Of a stretch of DNA of 64,000 bases, positions 1 through 10,184 are shown piece after piece (the stretch's first letter is position 1; the number at the start of each line of letters is the position of its first letter). Source of the DNA: Arachis hypogaea. Lineage: Eukaryota; Streptophyta; Magnoliopsida; Fabales; Fabaceae. Below the pieces are notes generated by a model. The model saw only the letters and a list, made by a program, of their open reading frames with translations. It had not been told where the DNA came from and made no database searches. The stretch spans positions 67,413,649 through 67,477,648 of the forward strand of contig NC_092039.1 of the NCBI RefSeq assembly GCF_003086295.3. Reading direction: 5' to 3'. A program made the position numbers and the translations under genes.

Positions 1-1407
1 AACTTTTCAAAAAACCTTTTTCAAAATTTTTCTTTTCTTTTTCGTTATTTTGGAAAAAAAAATTTATTAATAAAAATACAAAAAAAAATCATAAAATCAT
101 AAAAACCAAAAATATTTTGTGTTCTTGTTTGAGTCTTGAGTCAATTTTTAAGTTTGGTGTCAATTGCATGTTTTTAAAATTTATGCATTATTTTTTCGAA
201 AATCTCATGCATTCATAATGTTCTTCATGATCTTCAAGTTGTTCTTGACAAGTCTTCTTGTTTGATCTTGATGATTTCTTGTTTTGTGTTGTTTGTTGTT
301 TTTCATATGCATTTTACGTTTGTTAGAGTCCATGCATTAAAGATTTCTAAGTTTGGTATCTTGCATGTTTTCTTTGCATCAAAAATTTTTCAAAAATATG
401 TTCTTGATGTTCATCATGATCTTCAAAGTGTTCTTGGTGTTCATCTTGACATTCATAGTGTTCTTGCATGCATCATGTGTTTTGATCCAAAATTTTCATG
501 TTTTGGATCATTTTCATGTTTTTCTCTCTCATCATTGAAAAAATTAAAAAAAATATATCTTCTCCTTTTTCCTCTCAAAATTTCGAAAATTTGAAGTTGA
601 CTTAGTCAAAAATTTTCAAAATTAGTTGTTCCTTACAATTCAAATCAAATTTTCAAATTTTAAAAATCTTATCTTTTCAAAATCTTTTCCAAAAATCATA
701 TCTTTTCCATTTTTTCTTTTTTTTTTTGAAAATTTCAAAAATATTTTTCAAAATATTTTCAAAATATTTTTCTTATCTTTATATCATATTTTCGAAATTA
801 CACTAACAATTAATGTGATTGATTCAAAAATTTGAAGTTTGTTACTTTCTTGTTAAGAAAGGTTCAATCCTTAAGTTCTAGAATCTTATCTTGTAGTTTC
901 TTGTTAGTGAAATAAGTAATTTTAAATTTAAAAATTAAAATCTTTTTTTTTATCTTTTCTATCTTATCTTCTTACCTTATCTTTTTATCATATCTTTTTC
1001 AAAAATTTTATCTTTTACAAAATTTGATTTCAAAATATCTTATCTAACTTATCTTCTTATCTTTTCAAATTTGATTTTAATATCTTTTTCAACTAACTCT
1101 TTGACTTTGTCTTTGTTTCTTATCTTTTTCAAAACCACCTAACCAATTTTCCCTCTCTAATTTTCGAAAATATCTCATCTCTTTTTCAAAAACTCTTTTT
1201 GTTTTAAATTTTAATTTTAATCTTATCTTATCTTTAATTTTCGAAAATACTAACCTCTTTTTCAAAAATTATTTTCGAAATTCTCCCTCTCTTTTCTTAT
1301 TCTATTTAATTATTTATTTACTAACACTTCTCTTCACCTCTCTTCATCTAAAAATCCGAACCCATTCTTCTTCACTCTTCTCCCCTTTCTTCTTCTACTA
1401 ACATAAA
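1..1407 (+). other. E1 gag leader, AT-rich, untranslated
   Basis: This is a T-rich leader of repeated CTTTTTCAAAA/TTTTCGAAAA-like words with no credible ORF; the short ORFs in it are chance products of low complexity. It contains two sense copies of the motif TAAGTTTGGTGT or a near version (149-160 and 348-359), each followed by a TTGCATG word. The E5 leader (48751-50612) aligns to it by eye. Confidence 0.75.
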
Positions 1408-1438
1408 GGAATCTCTATACTGTGACATAGAGGATTCC
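1408..1438 (+). promoter_or_regulatory. Conserved hairpin just upstream of E1 gag start
   Basis: The arms GGAATCTCTAT and ATAGAGGATTCC pair with one bulged base around a loop containing CTGTGAC. It ends 29 nt before the gag ATG. The same hairpin at the same distance occurs in E2, E3 and E5, where the surrounding leader has diverged. A role in RNA packaging, dimerisation or start selection is inference. Confidence 0.65.
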
Positions 1439-1467
1439 TCTTCTTTTCTTGTTTTCTTCTCTTTCAT

Positions 1468-3786
1468 ATGAGCAGGAACAAGGAAAAAGGCACTCTTGTT
1501 GAAATTGATCCCGAACCTGAAAGGACTCTGAAGAGGAAACTAAGAGAAGCTAAATTACAACAATCTAAAGGTAACCTTTCAGAAACATTAGAACAAGAGA
1601 AGGAGATGGCAGCCGAACCCAACAACAACAATGCAAGGAGAACGCTTGGTGACTTCACAAAGCCAACGTCCAAATTTGATGGAAGAAGCATCTCCATTCC
1701 TACCATTGGAGCCAATAATTTTGAGCTTAAGCCTCAACTAGTTGCTTTAATGCAACAGAACTGCAAGTTTTATGGACTTCCATCTGAAGATCCTTACCTG
1801 TTTTTAACTGAGTTCTTACAGATTTGTGAGACTGTTAAGACGAATGGAGTTGATCCTGAAGTCTACAAGCTCATGCTTTTCCCTTTTGCTGTAAGAGACA
1901 GAGCTAGAATATGGTTGGATTCACAACCTAAGGATAGCTTGGACTCCTGGGATAAGCTGGTCACGGCCTTCTTGGAGAAATTTTTTCCTCCTCAAAAGCT
2001 GAGCAAGCTTAGAGTGGATGTTCAGACCTTCAAACAAAAAGATGGTGAATCCCTCTATGAAGCTTGGGAAAGATACAAGCAGTTGACCAAAAGGTGTCCA
2101 TCTGACATGTTTTTAGAATGAACCATATTAGATATATTCTATTATGGTCTATCTGAGTTTTCGAAAATGTTATTAGACCATTCTGCAGGTGGATCTATTC
2201 ACCTAAAGAAAACGCCTGAAGAGGCTCAAGAACTTATTGACATGGTTGCAAATAACCAATTCATGTACACTTCTGAGAGGAATTCCGTGAATAATGGGAC
2301 ACCTCAGAGGAAGGGAGTTCTTGAAATTGATGCTCTGAATGCCATATTGGCTCAGAACAAAGTGTTGACTCAGCAAGTCAACATGATCTCTCAAAGTCTG
2401 AATGGATGGCAAAATGCATCCAACAGTACTAAAGAGGCAGCTTCTGAAGAAGCTTATGATCCTGAGAACCCTGCAATGGCAGAGGTTAATTACATGGGTG
2501 AACCTTATGGAAACACCTATAATTCATCATGGAGAAATCATCCAAATTTCTCATGGAAAGATCAACAAAAGCTTCAACAAGGCTTTAACAATGGTGGACG
2601 CAATAGGCTGAGCAATAGCAAGCCTTTTCCATCATCTTCTCAGCAACAGACAGAGAATTCTGAACAAAACACTTCTAATTTAGCCAATCTAGTCTCTGAT
2701 CTGTCAACGGCCACTTTCAGTTTCATGAGTGAAACAAGATCCTCCATCAGAAATCTGGAGGCACAAGTGGGCCAGTTGAGTAAGAAAGTCATTGAAACTC
2801 CTCCCAGTATTCTCCCAAGCAATACATAAGAAAATCCAAAAGGAGAGTGCAAGGCCATTGATGTAATCAATATGGCCGAATGCACAAGGGAGGAGAAGGA
2901 CGAAAATCCTAGTGAGGAAGACCTCCTGGGACATCTCTCAAGTAAGAAGGAGTTTCCTATTAAGGATCCAAAGGAATCTGAGGCTCATATAGAGACCATA
3001 GAGATTCCATTAAATCTCTTTCTGCCATTCATGAGCTCTGAAAACTATTCTTCCTCTGAGGAGGATGAAGATGTGACTGGAGAGCAAGTTGCTCAATATT
3101 TAGGAGCTATCATAAAGCTGAATGCCAAGTTGTTTGGTAATGAGACTTGGGAAAGTGAACCTTCCTTGCTCATTGGTGAACTAGACACCTGGATTCAGCA
3201 AATTTTACCTCAAAAGAGACAAGATCCTGGCATGTTCTTAATACCTTGTACCATAGGCACATTGACCTTTGAGAAAGCTCTATGTAATCTGGGGTCAGGG
3301 ATAAATCTTATGCCACTCTCTGTAATGGAGAAGCTAGGGATCATTGAGGTACAACCTGCCCTGTTCTCATTACAATTGATAGACAAGTCATTGAGACAAG
3401 CTTATGGAATAGTAGAGGACGTGTTAGTAAAGGTTGAAGGCCTTTACATCCCTGCTGATTTCATAATCTTAGATACTAGGAAGGAAGAGGATGAATGCAT
3501 CATCCTTGGAAGACCTTTCCTAGCTACAGCAGGAGCTGTGATAGATGTCAACAGAGGTGAATTAGTCCTTCAATTGAATAGGGACTACCTTGTGTTTAAG
3601 GCACATGGCCATCCCTCTGTGACAAAAGAGAGTAAGCATAAAGAGCTTCTCTCAGTTCAGAGTCAAGAAGAGCCCCCACAGTCAAACTCTAAGTTTGGTG
3701 TTGGGAGGCCACAACCAAACTCTAAGTTTGGTGTTAAGACCCCATATCCAAACTCTAAGTTTGGTGTTGGGACTATACAACATTGA
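1468..3786 (+). pseudogene. E1 gag-protease polyprotein, two nonsense codons
   Basis: One reading frame of 773 codons spans gag and aspartic protease. The Ty3/gypsy-type gag core lies at about residues 85-215, with W and F/L positions typical of plant gag (RARIWLDSQ, then a KFFPPQKLSKLR stretch). I see no CCHC zinc knuckle. A Gln/Asn/Ser-rich linker follows, then an acidic stretch. The protease-like domain begins near residue 590. Its active-site segment reads CNLGSGINLMP, so the expected catalytic Asp is Asn at about residue 607 (E2-E4 keep Asp). The C-terminus repeats NSKFGV three times. The frame is broken by TGA at 2119-2121 (TGG in relatives) and TAA at 2827-2829 (GAA in relatives). The start is the ATG 29 nt after the leader hairpin. 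Confidence 0.85.
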
Positions 3787-3814
3787 CCTGATCACCTGTG
3801 AGGCTCCATGAGAG

Positions 3815-3870
3815 CCCACTGTCAAGCTAATGACATTAAAAGAGCGCTTGTTGGGAGGCAACCCAATTTT
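3815..3870 (+). promoter_or_regulatory. Conserved post-gag-pr motif with TTGGGAGGCAACCCA hairpin (E1)
   Basis: Just after the gag-protease stop the element reads ...TGTCAAGCTAATGACATTAAA, then an AGAGCGCTTG word, then TTGGGAGGCAACCCA, which can fold with TTGGG pairing to CCCAA. The same block follows gag-protease in E2-E5, the integrase-like tail in E7 (18991-19039, minus) and the integrase stop in E6 (63055-63099, minus). It therefore marks the end of the main polyprotein in every element here. Function is unknown. Confidence 0.7.
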
Positions 3871-4014
3871 TATTTATCTAATTTTATTTTTATTTAATTA
3901 TTATTTTGTGTTTTCTTAGGTGCATGATCATGTGGAGTCACGAAAAAAATTATAAAAATTAAAAACACAATCAAAAATAGCAGAAGAAAAATCACACCCT
4001 GGAGGGAGGACAGA

Positions 4015-4286
4015 CTGGCGTTCAACGCCAGTAAGAAGCATCTGGCTGGCGTTCAATGCCAGAACAGAGCATGAATCTGGCGCTGAACGCCAGAAACAAG
4101 CAACATTCTGGCATTTGAACGCCAGGAATGTGCCTTGAGGAAAACTGGCACTGAACGCCAGTAACAAGCATGGAACTGGCGTTCAACGCCAGAAACATGC
4201 TATACATGGGCGTTGAACGCCCAAAACATGCTACACATGGGCGTTGAACGCCCATAACGTGCATCACCTCGGCGTTTAAACGCCAG
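4015..4286 (+). repeat. Palindrome array of E1
   Basis: About nine imperfect units of roughly 30 bases, each centred on CTGGCGTTCAACGCCAG or a variant. Several units change both arms together, for example TGGGCGTTGAACGCCCA, so the palindrome is kept. Spacers carry words such as AAACATGC and AAACAAGCA. Both strands give short ORFs because of the symmetry; I do not regard these as genes. Confidence 0.9.
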
Positions 4287-4726
4287 AATGGTATGAAAAG
4301 GCATTTTGTATGTCTATTTGGTGCAGGGATGTGATTCCTTGACACCTCAGGATCTGTGCACCCCACAGGATCACCTCAGGATCTGTGGACCCCACAGGAT
4401 CCCCACCTAACATATTCCCACCTTACCTCCTAATCCTATAACACTCTTCCCCACATCACACTTCCCAACAACTTCAATCTCTCTTCCCAATTACCCACTT
4501 CACCACTCACATCCATCCACTCTTCTCCATAAACCCCACCTACCTTCAAAATTCAAAAGCACTTTCCTACCCAATCCCACCCTAAATAACCGAACCTACA
4601 CTCCCCCTTCTCCTCCATATTTTCTTTTTCTTCTTCTTCTCTTCTTTCTTCTCTTTCTCAAGGGCGAGCAATATTTTAAGTTTGGTGTGGTAAAAGCATA
4701 AGCTTTTTGTTTTTCCATTGCTATCA
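4287..4726 (+). other. E1 spacer: tandem hairpins, pyrimidine-rich tract, motif before ORF2
   Basis: At about 4347-4402 there are two copies of a hairpin with arms GGATCTGTGG and CCACAGGATC (one copy imperfect). About 250 bases of C/T-rich sequence follow, with no ORF of interest. A degraded TTGCTCG/CGAGCAA hairpin sits near 4653-4670 and the motif TAAGTTTGGTGT at 4677-4688, about 40 nt before the ORF2 start. Confidence 0.65.
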
Positions 4727-5875
4727 ATGGCACCTAAGGCCGGAGAATCCTCTAGAAAAGCAAAAGGGAAGATAAAAGCTTCCACCTCCGAGTCATGGGA
4801 GATGGAAAGATTCATCTCCAAAAGCCATCAAGACCACTTCTATGATGTTGTGGCAAAGAAGAAGGTGATCCTTGAGGTCCCTTTCAAACTTAAGAAAAAT
4901 GAGTATCCGGAGATCCGACATGAAATCCGAATAAGAGGTTGGGAAGTCCTAACCAACCCCATGCAACAAGTTGGAATCTTAATGGTTCAAGAGTTCTATG
5001 CCAATGCATGGATCACTAGGAACCATGATCAAAGTATGAACCTGAGTCCAAAGAATTATCTCGCAATGGTTCGGGGGAAATACTTAGATTTTAGTCCGGA
5101 GAATGTGAGGTTGGCGTTCCACTTGCCCATGATGCAAGGAGATGTACGCCCCTACACTAGAAGGGTCAACTTTAATCAAAGATTGGACCAAGTCCTAATG
5201 GACATATGTGTGGAAGGAGCTCAATGGAAAAGAGACTCCAAAGGCAAGCCAGTTCAACTAAGAAGACTGGACCTCAAGCCTGTGGCTAGAGGATGGTTGG
5301 AGTTCATTCAACGCTCCATCATTCCCACTAGCAACCGATCTGAAGTTACTGCGGATCGGGCCATCATGATTCATAGCATCATGATTGGAGAGGAAGTAGA
5401 AGTTCATGAAGTCATCTCCAATGAAATCTACAAAATAGCCGAAAAGCCCTCCACCATGGCAAGGCTAGCTTTTCCTCACCTTATTTGCCATCTATGTTAC
5501 TCAGCTGGAGTTATCATAGAAGGAGACATCTCCATTGAAGAGGATAAGCCCATCACCAAGAAGAGGATGGAGCAAGCAAGAGAGACCCTCCACGGATCTA
5601 AAGAGATGCATGAGGAAGCTCATCATCAAGAAATCCCTGAGATGCCTCAAGGGATGCACTTTCCTCCCAACAACTATTAGGAACAACTCAACACTTCCTT
5701 AGAAGATTTGAGCCACAATGTGGAACAATTAAGGGTGGAACATCATGAGCACTCCATCATTCTCCATGAAATAAGAGAAGATCAAAGAGCAATGAGGGAG
5801 GAGCAACAAAGGCAAGGAAGGGACATAGAAGAGCTTAAGGACATTGTTGGTCCTTCAAGAAGAAGATGTCACTAA
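4727..5875 (+). pseudogene. E1 ORF2, protein of unknown function in the env position
   Basis: A 383-codon frame starts at the ATG opening MAPKAGESSRK and ends at TAA 5873-5875, with one nonsense codon, TAG at 5678-5680 (TGG in E2-E4). The N-terminus is basic and Ser-rich. The central region, with words such as VARGWLEFIQ and IPTSNRSEV, resembles what databases call a putative plant transposon protein domain; that naming is from memory. The C-terminus is charged, probably coiled coil, and ends in a basic tail. I see no signal peptide or membrane segment, so an envelope role is not supported. Position after pol/protease and before the 3' LTR matches ORF2 in E2-E6. An upstream in-frame TTG is not needed as start. 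Confidence 0.75.
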
Positions 5876-6977
5876 GGTGGATTCATTTCTTGTTCTTATT
5901 TCTTTCTGCTTTTCGGTTTTTTATGTTATATGTTTATCTATGTTTTGTGTCTCTACTTCATGATCATTAGTAGTTAGTAACTATGTCTTAAAGCTATGAA
6001 TAATTCCATTAATCCTTCACCTCTCTTAAATGAAAAATGTTTCTAAATTCAAAAGAACAAGAAGTACATGAATTTCAAATTTATCATTGAATTTAGTTCA
6101 ATTATATTGATGTGGTGACAATACTTTCTGTTTTCTGAATGAATGCTTGAACAGTGCATATTTTTGATCTTGTTGTTTATGAATGTTAAAATTGTTGGCT
6201 CTTGAAAGAATGATGAACAAAGAGGAATGTTGTTGACAATCTGAAAAATCATGAAAATTGATTCTTGAAGCAAGAAAAAGCAGTGAAAAGTAAAAAGCTT
6301 GCGAAAAAAAATAGCAAAAAAAAATAGAAAGAAAAAGAAAAAGCAAGCAGAAAAAGCCAATAGCCTTTAAAACCAAAAGGCAAGGGTAAAAAGGATCCAA
6401 GGCTTTGAGCATCAATGGATAGGAGGGCCCAAGGAAATAAAATCCAGGTCTAAGCGGCTAAATCAAGCTGTCCCTAACCATGTGCTTGTGTCATGCAGGT
6501 CCAAGTGAAAAGCTTGAGACTGAGTGGTTAAAGTCGTGATCCAAAGCAAAAGGGTGTGCTTAAGAGCTCTGGACACCTCTAACTGGGGACTCTAGCAAAG
6601 CTGAGTCACAATCTGAAAAGGTTCACCCAGTCATGTGTCTGTGGCATTTATGTATCCGGTGGTAATACTGGAAAACAAAGTGCTTAGGGCCACGGCCAAG
6701 ACTCATAAAAGTAGCTGTGTTCAAGAATCAACATACTTAACTAGGAAAGTCAATAACACTATCCGAAATTCTAAGTTCCTAGAGAAGCCAATCATTCTGA
6801 ACTTCAAAGGAAAAAGTGAGATGCCAAAATTGTTCAGAGGCAAAAAGCTACAAGTCCCGCTCATCTAATTAGAATTAATATTCATTGATATTTTGGAATT
6901 TATAGTATATTCTCTTCTTTTTATCCTATTTGATTTTCAGTTCCTTGGGAACAAGCAACAATTTAAGTTTGGTGTTG
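5876..6977 (+). other. E1 3' non-coding region up to the 3' LTR
   Basis: About 1.1 kb without a credible gene, shared with E2-E6. It contains an A-rich stretch near 6270-6360 and a conserved block near 6590-6860. It ends in a degraded TTGCTTG..CAAGCAA hairpin followed by TAAGTTTGGTGT at 6964-6975, directly against the LTR. No canonical polypurine tract touches the LTR. Confidence 0.65.
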
Positions 6978-7576
6978 TGATGAGCGGATAATTTATACGC
7001 TTTTTGGCATTGTTTTTAGGTAGTTTTTAGTAAGTTCAAGCTACTTTTAGGGATGTTTTCATTAGTTTTGATGATAAATTCACATTTCTAGACTTTACTA
7101 TGAGTTTGTGTGTTTTTCTGTGATTTCAGGTAATTTTTGGCTGAAATTGAGGGACTTGAGCAAAACTCTGAAAAAGGCTGACAAAAGGACTGCTGATGTT
7201 GTTGGAATCTGACCTCCCTGCACTCAAAATAGATTTTCTGGAGCTACAGAACTCCAAATGGCGCGCTCACAATGGCGTTGGAAAGTAGACATCCAGAGAT
7301 TTCCAGAAATATATAATAATCCATACTTTATTCGGGAATTGATGACGTAAAGTGGCGCTCAACACCAAGTACATGCTGCTATCTAGAGTTAAACGACAGA
7401 AACACGTCACAACTCGGAGTTGAACGCCAGAAACACGCTACAACTTGGCGTTCAACTCCAAGAGAAGCCTCAGCTCGTGGATAGATCAAGCTCAGCCTAA
7501 ACATACACCAAGTGGGCCCCGGAAGTGGATTTATACATCAATGACTTACTCATGTAAACCCTAGTAGCTAGTCTAG

Positions 7577-7585
7577 TATAAATAG
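7577..7585 (+). promoter_or_regulatory. TATA box of E1 LTR
   Basis: TATAAATAG occurs at the equivalent place in the LTRs of E1, E3 (26993-27001), E4 (42318-42326) and E5 (47714-47722, 56697-56705), and as a TATAAGTAG-like variant in E2. It probably sets the U3/R boundary. No transcription start could be mapped. Confidence 0.6.
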
Positions 7586-8592
7586 GATAGTTTACTATTG
7601 TATTAGACATCTTTGGTCTCAGTTTTGTTTTATTCTTCATCTTAGGAGGCTATTGATCATGTTTTGGGGGCTGGCCATTCGGCCATGCCTGAACCTTTCA
7701 CTTATGTATTTTCAACGGTGGAGTTTCTACACACCATAGATGAAGGGTGTGGAGCTCTAATGTACCTCAAGTTTTAATACAATTACTACTGTTTCTATTC
7801 AATTCTCTTTATTCTTATTCCAAGATATACATTGCACAATAACTTGATGAATGTGATGATCCATGACACTCATCATCATTCTCACCTATGAACGCGCGTG
7901 ACTGACAACCACTTCCGTTCTATCTTAGGCCGGGCGCATATCTCTTAGATTCCCCAACAGAATCTTCGTGGTATAAGCTAAATAGATGGCGACATTCATG
8001 GGAATCCAGAAAGTCTAACCTTGTCTGTGGTATTCCGAGTAGGATTCCAGGAATTTGGAAAGTCTAACCTTGTCTGTGGTATTTCGAGTAGGATTCCGGT
8101 ATTGAATGACTGTGACGAGCTTCAAACTCCTGAAGGCTGGGCGTTAGTGACAGACGTAAAAGAATCAAGGGATTCTATTCCAACCTGATTGAAAACCGAT
8201 AGATGATTAGCCGTGCTGTGACAGAGCATAGGACCATTTTCACTGAGAGGATGGGATGTAGCCATTGACAACGGTGATGCCTTACATACAGCTTGCCATG
8301 GAAAGGAGTAAGAAGGATTGAAGGAAGAAGTAGAAAAGTAGAAAAAGAAAGGGCACAGTATCTCCATACGCTTATCTGAAATTCCCACCATTAATTTACA
8401 TAAGTATTTCTATGCTATGTAAATTAATCTTTATTTCCTGTTTATTATTTATTATTATTCGAAAATCCATAATCAATTATAATCCGCCTGACTGAGATTT
8501 ACAAGATGACCATAGCTTGCTTCATACCAACAATATCTGTGGGATCAACCCTTACTCACATAAGGTATTACTTGGATGACCCAGTACACTGG

Positions 8593-8597
8593 CTGGT
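8593..8597. repeat. Target site duplication of E2, left copy (CTGGT)
   Basis: CTGGT precedes the first base of E2 and recurs at 26106-26110 right after its last base. A 5-bp duplication is normal for Ty3/gypsy integration. Confidence 0.92.
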
Positions 8598-10160
8598 TGA
8601 TGAGCGGATAATTTGTACGCTTTTTGGCATTGTTTTTAGTATGTTTTTAGTATGTTCTAGTTAGTTTTTAGTATATTTTTATTAGTTTTTAGTTAAAATT
8701 CACTTGTCTGGACTTTACTATGAGTTTGTGTGTTTTTCTGTGATTTCAGGTATTTTCTGGCTGAAATTGAGGGACCTGAGCAAAAATCTGATTCAGAGGC
8801 TGAAAAGGACTGCAGATGCTGTTGGATTCTGACCTCCCTGCACTCGAAGTTAATTTTCTGGAGCTACAGAAGCCCAACTGGCGCGCTCTCAATGGCGTTG
8901 GAAAGTAGACATCCTGGGCTTTCCAGCAATATATGATAGTCAATACTTTGCCCAAGATTTGATGGCCCAAACCGGCGTTCAAAGTCACCTTCAGAATTCC
9001 CAGCGTTAAACGCCGGAACTGGCACAAGGATGGGAGTTAAACGCCCAAACTGGCACAAAAGCTGGCGTTTAACTCCAAGAGAAGTCTCTACACGAAAATG
9101 CTTCAATGCTCAGCCCAAGCACACACCAAGTGGGTCCGGAAGTGGATTTTTATGTCATTTACTCATCTTTGTAAACCTTAGGCTACTAGTTCTATATAAG
9201 TAGGACCTTTTACTATTGTATTTTCATCTTTGGACATCTAGTTCTTAGATCATTGGGAGGCTGGCCTCATGGCCAAGCCTAGACCTTGTTCTTATGTATT
9301 TTCAATGGTGGAGTTTCTACACACCATAGATTAAGGTGTGGAGCTCTACTGTACCTCGAGTATTAATGCAATTACTACTGTTCTTCTATTCAATTTCGCT
9401 TGTTCTTGTTCCAAGATATCACTTGTTCTTCAACTTGATGAATGTGATGATCCGTTACACTCATCATCATTCTCGCCTATGAACGTGTGCCTGACAACCA
9501 CCTCCGTTCTACCTTAGATTGGGTGGATATCTCTTGGGTTCTTTAACCGGAATCTTCGTGGTATAAGCTAGAATTGATGGCGGCATTCAAGAGAATCCGG
9601 AAGGTCTAAAACTTGTCTGTGGTATTCTGAGTAGGATTCAATCATTGAATGACTGTGACGAGCTTCAAACTTGCGATTGTGGGGCGTTAGTGACAGACGC
9701 AAAAGAATCACTGGATTCTATTCCGACATGATCGAGAACCGACAGCTGGATAGCCGTGCTGTGACAGGGTGCGTTGAACATTTCCACTGAGAGGACGGGA
9801 GGTAGCCACTGACAACGGTGAAACCCTTGCATACAGCTTGCCATGGAAAGGAGTAAGAAGGATTGGATGAAGACAGTAGGAAAGCAGAGAGACGGAAGGG
9901 ACCAAGCATCTTCATACGCTTATCTGAAATTCCCACCAATGAATTACATAAGTATCTCTATCTTTATCTTTATGTTTTATTCATCATCCATAACCATTTG
10001 AGTTTGCCTGATTAAGATTTACAAGGTGACCATAGCTTGCTTCATACCAACAATCTCTGTGGGATCGACCCTTACTCGCGTAAGGTTTATTACTTGGACG
10101 ACCCAGTACACTTGCTGGTTAGTTGTGCGAAGTTGTAGTGATCAAAATTTCATCCACCCA
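8598..10160 (+). repeat. E2 5' LTR
   Basis: About 1.56 kb, from TGATGAGCGG to CCACCCA just before the primer site. A TATATAAG box lies at 9193-9200. GGCGTT-like palindrome half-units occur near 8975-9080. It differs from the 3' LTR by scattered substitutions and small indels, clearly more than the E7 LTR pair. Confidence 0.93.
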
Positions 10161-10166
10161 AGTTTT

Positions 10167-10184
10167 TGGCGCCGTTGCTGGGGA
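10167..10184 (+). promoter_or_regulatory. E2 primer binding site, tRNA-Asp type
   Basis: TGGCGCCGTTGCTGGGGA complements the 3' end of plant tRNA-Asp with one mismatch (T for C). It lies six bases after the LTR end, the normal arrangement. Confidence 0.85.

Larger units (their letters stand above)
1..8597 (+). mobile_element. E1: non-autonomous Athila-like LTR retrotransposon, 5' end outside window
   Basis: E1 runs from its leader at the window start through gag-protease, a palindrome array, ORF2 and most of its 3' LTR. Its last 101 bases are displaced to 26111-26211 because E2 inserted into the LTR, with CTGGT on both sides of E2. No reverse transcriptase, RNase H or integrase lies between protease and ORF2, so I infer a non-autonomous element. 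The 5' LTR and primer binding site should lie a few hundred bases upstream of base 1, judging by E5, where the primer site to gag start distance is about 1.88 kb. LTR text and palindrome type place it with E4 and E5. Confidence 0.88.
6978..8597 (+). repeat. E1 3' LTR, main part
   Basis: Starts TGATGAGCGGATAAT and matches the other LTRs to within a hundred bases of the usual end. It is cut at 8597 by E2; the missing end is 26111-26211. It holds TATAAATAG at 7577-7585 and, before it, four degenerate GGCGTT.AACGCC-like units (about 7350-7465). Confidence 0.9.

Noticed and set aside
262..835. Small hydrophobic ORFs in the leader (similar near 49301-49669)
   Set aside because: They come from T-rich low-complexity leader and are not kept in the E2 and E3 leaders.
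4015..4286. Regular palindromic repeats resembling a CRISPR array
   Set aside because: Units are imperfect, spacers are related to one another, no cas genes exist and the setting is a plant retrotransposon.
4718..4726. ORF2 start at an upstream TTG (MLSMAPK...)
   Set aside because: All other copies start at the ATG of MAPK/MASK; a TTG start is not expected here.
8584..8612. Tandem LTR-LTR junction as sign of unequal recombination
   Set aside because: The CTGGT target duplication and the missing LTR end at 26111-26211 show a simple insertion of E2.
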